From Candidatus Culexmicrobium profundum (GTDB taxonomy: Archaea; Thermoproteota; Methanomethylicia; Culexarchaeales; Culexmicrobiaceae): DNA of 17,759 nt. A program made the position numbers and the translations under genes. Where the stretch lies: NCBI GenBank assembly GCA_025061245.1, contig JANZKD010000022.1, forward strand, positions 1 through 17,759, in the 5' to 3' direction. The notes beneath the pieces were generated by a model, which did not search any database, was not told where the DNA came from, and saw only the letters and a list, made by a program, of their open reading frames with translations. Below, one piece after another: positions 13,748 through 17,759 of this stretch. The number at the start of each line of letters is the position of its first letter. Position 1 is the stretch's first letter.

Positions 13748-16700
13748 CTACACCCTATCACTCAAAATCAATCTAGGAGCAATACACAAGCTCATAAGCT
13801 CCTGTAACAACAGCTTAAAGGCATAAGACATAACCACAGGTGAAACCTTAGCCTTATCACCACAAAGCCTACAGGCATACCTCTCCCTAATCCTATCATA
13901 ATACGCTATAAATCCACAGTTCTCACAGACATAAACAACAGTCCTATCAGATTCATCAAGTAATCTCTCCTTCAAAAGTAAAGCTGCACCATGACCTATA
14001 AGGCAATCCCTCTCCATCTCACCGAAACGCAGTCCACCCTCCCTAGCCCTACCCTCAGTTGGCTGACGAGTTAAAATTTGAACTGGACCCCTAGCCCTAG
14101 CATGAATCTTATCTGCAACCATGTGATGAAGCTTCTGATAATAAACTATTCCAATGAAAACTTCAGCCTTAAGCATCTGCCCAGTTCTACCATCATATAG
14201 AACTTCACATCCAGTAGGCTTAAAGCCAAGTCTCTTAAGAGCCTCCCTCAAATCCTCCTCCTTCTCACCACTAAATGGAGTGCCATCAACAAATCTACCC
14301 TCCAAAGCTGCAACCTTACCGGCAATACTCTCAATCAACTGGCCAATAGTCATTCTCGAAGGAATTGCATGTGGATTAATTATCAAGTCAGGGACAATTC
14401 CATCCTCAGTAAACGGCATATCCTCCTGTGGAACAATTAACCCTATAACACCCTTCTGACCATGCCTTGAAGCAAACTTATCTCCAAGCTCAGGAATACG
14501 GTAGTCACGAACTCTAACCTTAACAAGCTTGTCACCCTCAGCAGTCTTAGTAATCATAACAGCATCAACAACACCCTTCTCTCCATGACGCATACTCAAG
14601 GAAGTTTCACGTCTAATCCTACTTGTAACACCAATACCCCTCGACTCCTCTAGAAATCTAGGTGGACTAGTTCTACCAACAAGCACATATCCACCTGAAA
14701 CCTCTATTTCAGGCTCAATAATTCCATCCTCACCCAAGAACTGATAAACCTCAGCAGTCCTATACCCCCTAACATCTGGACTTGGAACCTCAATTAAATC
14801 AACTTCACCGCCAGGATACTTCCTCTCCTCAATTTCATAGCATCTAAAGAAGGATGAATGAGCCAAACCCCTCTCAATAGCAGACTTATTCAAAATCAAT
14901 GCATCCTCAATATTATAGCCACTATAAGATAAAATTGCAACAACAAAGTTTTGACCTGCAGGCCGCTCATCATATCCAATAACATCCATAGCCTTAGTCT
15001 TAACTAGAGGCTTCTGTGGATAGTGAAGTATATGCGAACGGGAATCCATCCTCAACTGGAAGTTGGCTGCATAAAGACCTAAAGCCTGCTTAGCCATGGC
15101 AGCCTCATATGAATTTCTAGGAGACTGATTATGCTCAGCATAGGGTATAATTGAAGCACAAATACCAAGAATAGTTGCAGGAGCAATCTCCAAGTGAGTA
15201 TGCTCAGGAGTAATATCCTCAGGATTCAATGCAACATAGGCGTTCTCCTCCTCCTCAGCATCCAAATACTCAATAAGCCCCTCATTAATTAAGTCACTCC
15301 AACTCCACTCCCCACGCCTAATCTTCTCCACATGCTCATGAGTAAGCTTAATCTCACCATTCTCAACTATTATCAATGGACGCCTAACCCTACCACGATC
15401 ACAGTTAACATAAACCTCATTTATGAATTGATCCTTATAATGAGCAATGTTAACTTCATTTGAAAGCCTACCATCCCTCCTCATACGCCTAACTTCCAAG
15501 CATAAAGCCTCAGGATCAGTATGAATTCCAATCAACCTTCCATTAAGGAAAACCTTGGCACCCTTAATCCTCTCCCTCCTAGCCCTCTCAAGAGGCTCAA
15601 CACCCAACCTATAAAGTAAACGCTCAACAAACCTCTCATCAAAACCAACAGATATAATTGCCATTAAAGCTAAATTCTTAACCAAACCACAATTTGGACC
15701 CTCAGGAGTTTCATTAGGGCAAAGTCTACCCCACTGAGTTGGATGCAAATCTCTAGCTTCAAAGTGAGGCTGACTCCTACTCAATGGAGAAACAACACGT
15801 CTAAGATGACTCAATGTAGATAGATAATTCGTCCTATCCAACAACTGGCTTACACCAGCCTTACCTCCAACCCAATTACCAGTAGCCAAGGCATGTCTGA
15901 GACGCTCAGTAATAACATCTGCACGAACAAGAGTGGTTACATTAACTCTCCTACCCCTACTCCTAGCCCTCTCAAGCTGATACTTAACATCCCTACAGAA
16001 ACTTCTAAAGGCAACTCTAAACAAGCTCATTAAAAGATCGCCTGCAAGCTTAAGCCTCTTATTAGCATAATGATCCTTATCATCAGGCTTACGTCTACCC
16101 AAAACAAGCTCCAAAAGCTTCTCAGCCATCTGGCCGAGAAAGTAAGCCTTCTTCCTCCTATCCTTAGGCTGATTACCGAGATGGGGGAGGAAGTATTTAT
16201 CTAAAACCTGCTCAGCACGCTGAATACGATACTCCCTAGTCTGACCAATAGCAATCCTATTACCAATATAATCAAGTGCATCCTTAACCTCAACTATGGC
16301 TGAAGCCTGCTCAATAGATGGAATCAACAACTGTTGAATCTCAAAGTCATCTGAAACAGCCTCAACAATCTCCTTATCAGTCTTCAACCCCAATGCACGC
16401 ATCAAAATTACAAGTGGAATCTTACCTGGAATAGATGGAAATGAAACATGTAAAGTTCCATCCTTAGAACGCTCAATAGTAACTGGAACCCTATAACCAG
16501 CAGTAGATGAAAACACCTTGGCAATATGAGTTGAAGATGAACCTGGACCAGCAACATCAATCAAAATCCTATTAACAGCCAAATCCTCCTGAGCAACTAA
16601 AACACGCTCAGAACCATTAATAATAAAGTATCCACCAGGATCCTCAGGATCCTCACCCCTGGCAATCAACTCCTCCTCACTTAAACCATGAAGAAGACAC

Positions 16701-17095
16701 TTAACAGACTTAACCATAATTGGAAGCCTACCAATATAAACTTGAACAGGCTCACCCTCAATGCCATTCTCAATTGGAATCATAGTCAAGAACATTGAAG
16801 CAGCATAGGTCAAATTCCTCAACCTAGCCTCCATTGGATAAATAGGCTCCTCAGATCCATCAGCCTCCCTAACAGTAGGCTCCTTCACCTCAATTGAACC
16901 CAACTTAATACTCAAACCAGGAATATCAGTCTCAATTACACCCTGCTCTGAAACAATCTCCTGTAAACCACTATTAATAAACTCATTAAATGAATCCAAA
17001 TGCTGTCTAACCAAACCCTTCTCCTTAAAGAAAGCCTTAATTAAAACCCATCTATCCTCATGAGACAAATTAGATGACAGCCAAACCACCCCCAT
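13748..17095 (-). CDS. rpoB: DNA-directed RNA polymerase subunit B (Rpo2), undivided
   Basis: An 1115-residue second-largest subunit in one piece. Early sequence (DRWVLIKAFFKEKGLVRQHLDSFNEFI in part) matches crenarchaeal RpoB. Further on are RDLHPTQWGRLCPNETPEGP, GYNIEDALILNKSAIERG, the active-site stretch GDKFASRHGQKG (about residue 870) and the C-terminal zinc site CENC...CRLC (about 1057-1078). The ATG at 17095 shares a base with the rpoH stop (TGATG). A GGGGGTGG lies immediately after this ATG, and the conserved part begins about ten residues on, so a start slightly downstream cannot be excluded. Methanogens and haloarchaea split this gene; here it is whole. Confidence 0.97.
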   Translation of the reverse strand: MGVVWLSSNLSHEDRWVLIKAFFKEKGLVRQHLDSFNEFINSGLQEIVSEQGVIETDIPGLSIKLGSIEVKEPTVREADGSEEPIYPMEARLRNLTYAASMFLTMIPIENGIEGEPVQVYIGRLPIMVKSVKCLLHGLSEEELIARGEDPEDPGGYFIINGSERVLVAQEDLAVNRILIDVAGPGSSSTHIAKVFSSTAGYRVPVTIERSKDGTLHVSFPSIPGKIPLVILMRALGLKTDKEIVEAVSDDFEIQQLLIPSIEQASAIVEVKDALDYIGNRIAIGQTREYRIQRAEQVLDKYFLPHLGNQPKDRRKKAYFLGQMAEKLLELVLGRRKPDDKDHYANKRLKLAGDLLMSLFRVAFRSFCRDVKYQLERARSRGRRVNVTTLVRADVITERLRHALATGNWVGGKAGVSQLLDRTNYLSTLSHLRRVVSPLSRSQPHFEARDLHPTQWGRLCPNETPEGPNCGLVKNLALMAIISVGFDERFVERLLYRLGVEPLERARRERIKGAKVFLNGRLIGIHTDPEALCLEVRRMRRDGRLSNEVNIAHYKDQFINEVYVNCDRGRVRRPLIIVENGEIKLTHEHVEKIRRGEWSWSDLINEGLIEYLDAEEEENAYVALNPEDITPEHTHLEIAPATILGICASIIPYAEHNQSPRNSYEAAMAKQALGLYAANFQLRMDSRSHILHYPQKPLVKTKAMDVIGYDERPAGQNFVVAILSYSGYNIEDALILNKSAIERGLAHSSFFRCYEIEERKYPGGEVDLIEVPSPDVRGYRTAEVYQFLGEDGIIEPEIEVSGGYVLVGRTSPPRFLEESRGIGVTSRIRRETSLSMRHGEKGVVDAVMITKTAEGDKLVKVRVRDYRIPELGDKFASRHGQKGVIGLIVPQEDMPFTEDGIVPDLIINPHAIPSRMTIGQLIESIAGKVAALEGRFVDGTPFSGEKEEDLREALKRLGFKPTGCEVLYDGRTGQMLKAEVFIGIVYYQKLHHMVADKIHARARGPVQILTRQPTEGRAREGGLRFGEMERDCLIGHGAALLLKERLLDESDRTVVYVCENCGFIAYYDRIRERYACRLCGDKAKVSPVVMSYAFKLLLQELMSLCIAPRLILSDRV

Positions 17096-17337
17096 CAACC
17101 AGGAATAACATACCTATAAACAACACTACGACCAGCAGTTGAACTACGCCTAATAATCTTAATTAAATCTCCAGGCTTAGCTCCAATAGCCCTAGCAGCA
17201 GGATCAGAAGCCCTAATCAAGGGAAGTAGATTAGGCGTAACACCCAACTCCTTAAGTACTTTTTCAGCCTCTTCCTTAGTCAATAGTATATGCTCCGGCA
17301 CTAATTCATGATCGAAAATACTAAATTTCTTCCCCAT
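17095..17337 (-). CDS. rpoH: DNA-directed RNA polymerase subunit H (Rpo5)
   Basis: An 80-residue homologue of the C-terminal domain of eukaryotic RPB5, part of the lower jaw that contacts downstream DNA. It has the classical opening (FSIFDHELVPEHILLTKEE), a middle LGVTPNLLPLIRASDPAARA, and GAKPGDLIKIIRRSSTAGRS ending in VVYRYVIPG. The ATG at 17337 is preferred, with GGGTG about 7 nt upstream. An in-frame TTG at 17355 would add six residues not seen in the family. It is the first gene of the polymerase operon and overlaps rpoB by one base. Confidence 0.96.
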   Translation of the reverse strand: MGKKFSIFDHELVPEHILLTKEEAEKVLKELGVTPNLLPLIRASDPAARAIGAKPGDLIKIIRRSSTAGRSVVYRYVIPG

Positions 17338-17390
17338 ACCCAACACCCAAAACAACTACAATTACATCTACTAATCTCAAACCCACACCA

Positions 17391-17402
17391 CACTATAAAG
17401 CT
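17391..17402 (-). promoter_or_regulatory. TATA box of the RNA polymerase operon
   Basis: The minus strand reads GCTTTATAGTG, predicting a start site near 17370 and a leader of about 33 nt to rpoH. It is preceded by TGGTTTAGGGTTA. The rest of the 198-nt spacer before rpoH (17338-17535) holds no gene. A second TATA-like run (AAATATTTATTGG) lies near 17430. Confidence 0.55.
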
Positions 17403-17535
17403 AACCCTAAACCAAGTAAATCAAACCAATAAATATTTCGCTAAACACAAATTAAAATTTTAAACAAAACAAGTAATAAAACAATAAACAATAGAGACAA
17501 AATAAATATTAAAAGAAGAGACTCACAACATTAAA

Positions 17536-17759
17536 CTACTTAACCCTCCACTCAAAGGCAAACATTCTAACAAGCCCAGCCACTCTACGAGCATGCCTAG
17601 ACGGAGACGGTCCAATACACTTAACATTCAAAACAACCCTACATGAATCATCCTCCACCAAAATCTCCAAGATTCCTCTACCCATATTCCTAATAGCCCC
17701 ACCCCCAGTACCCCTATCATCAAATGTGAAAACCAATCTGTAAACTCTAGGTCCACTAG
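17536..17759 (-). CDS. Unrecognised protein, C-terminal part (5' end outside window)
   Basis: The minus-strand frame is open from the window edge to a TAG at 17538-17536, giving at least 74 residues. A TTG at 17736 is not preceded by a ribosome binding site, and the frame continues upstream of it (SGPRVYR before LVFTFDD), so the true start is probably outside. The visible part is basic, with alternating hydrophobic residues (GILEILVEDDSCRVVLNV), then a proline break (IGPSPS) and a probable C-terminal helix rich in Arg (RHARRVAGLVRMF). I do not recognise the family. It runs in the same direction as rpoH, 198 nt upstream, but the rpoH promoter suggests separate transcription. Confidence 0.55.
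   Translation of the reverse strand, partial: SGPRVYRLVFTFDDRGTGGGAIRNMGRGILEILVEDDSCRVVLNVKCIGPSPSRHARRVAGLVRMFAFEWRVK

Overview
The window is archaeal chromosome, A+T-rich and almost fully coding on its right-hand three quarters. It carries the archaeal transcription/translation supercluster: RNA polymerase rpoH-rpoB-rpoA1-rpoA2, rpl30e and nusA, with rps12, rps7, EF-1alpha and rps10. Undivided rpoB argues against the methanogen/halophile groups that split it. A two-part rpoA (A' and A'') argues against Thaumarchaeota, where it is fused. EF-1alpha follows S7 directly with no EF-2 gene between them, as in Sulfolobus. The best guess is a non-thaumarchaeal lineage of the TACK superphylum; the sequence does not let me name a genus. 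Shine-Dalgarno sites of the GGTG/GGGGTGA type precede most genes, and TTTAWA-like TATA boxes precede the transcription units.

Layout. 1-2227 is a sparse, AT-rich accessory flank. It holds the first codons of a winged-helix protein leaving the window on the minus strand, a 471-bp non-coding stretch, and a second winged-helix gene (minus). Divergent from that is an ACT-like + V4R sensor gene (plus), followed by a 300-bp gap. 2228-4546 (minus) is rps7, then EF-1alpha and rps10. 4693-8269 (plus) is a four-subunit pyruvate:ferredoxin oxidoreductase operon, porG-porD-porA-porB, followed by rps12. 8279-8989 (minus) is a left-handed beta-helix acyltransferase. 9058-17337 (minus) is rpoH-rpoB-rpoA1-rpoA2-rpl30e-nusA with overlapping or tightly spaced junctions. 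The right edge holds the C-terminal part of an unrecognised minus-strand protein.

How it fits together. The ribosomal and RNA polymerase genes are the conserved housekeeping core. The por operon makes the enzyme that interconverts pyruvate and acetyl-CoA with ferredoxin. The most striking structural point is that por+rps12 lies in reverse orientation inside the core cluster. Flipping the block back restores nusA ... rps12-rps7-EF-1alpha-rps10, so a local inversion is the simplest explanation. On the left, a stand-alone DNA-binding protein and a stand-alone ligand-sensor protein are divergently transcribed around a perfect 12-bp palindrome, which looks like a small uncharacterised regulatory unit. 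The rpl30e leader has mutually exclusive pairing segments next to the ribosome binding site. No tRNA, rRNA, CRISPR array or insertion sequence was seen.
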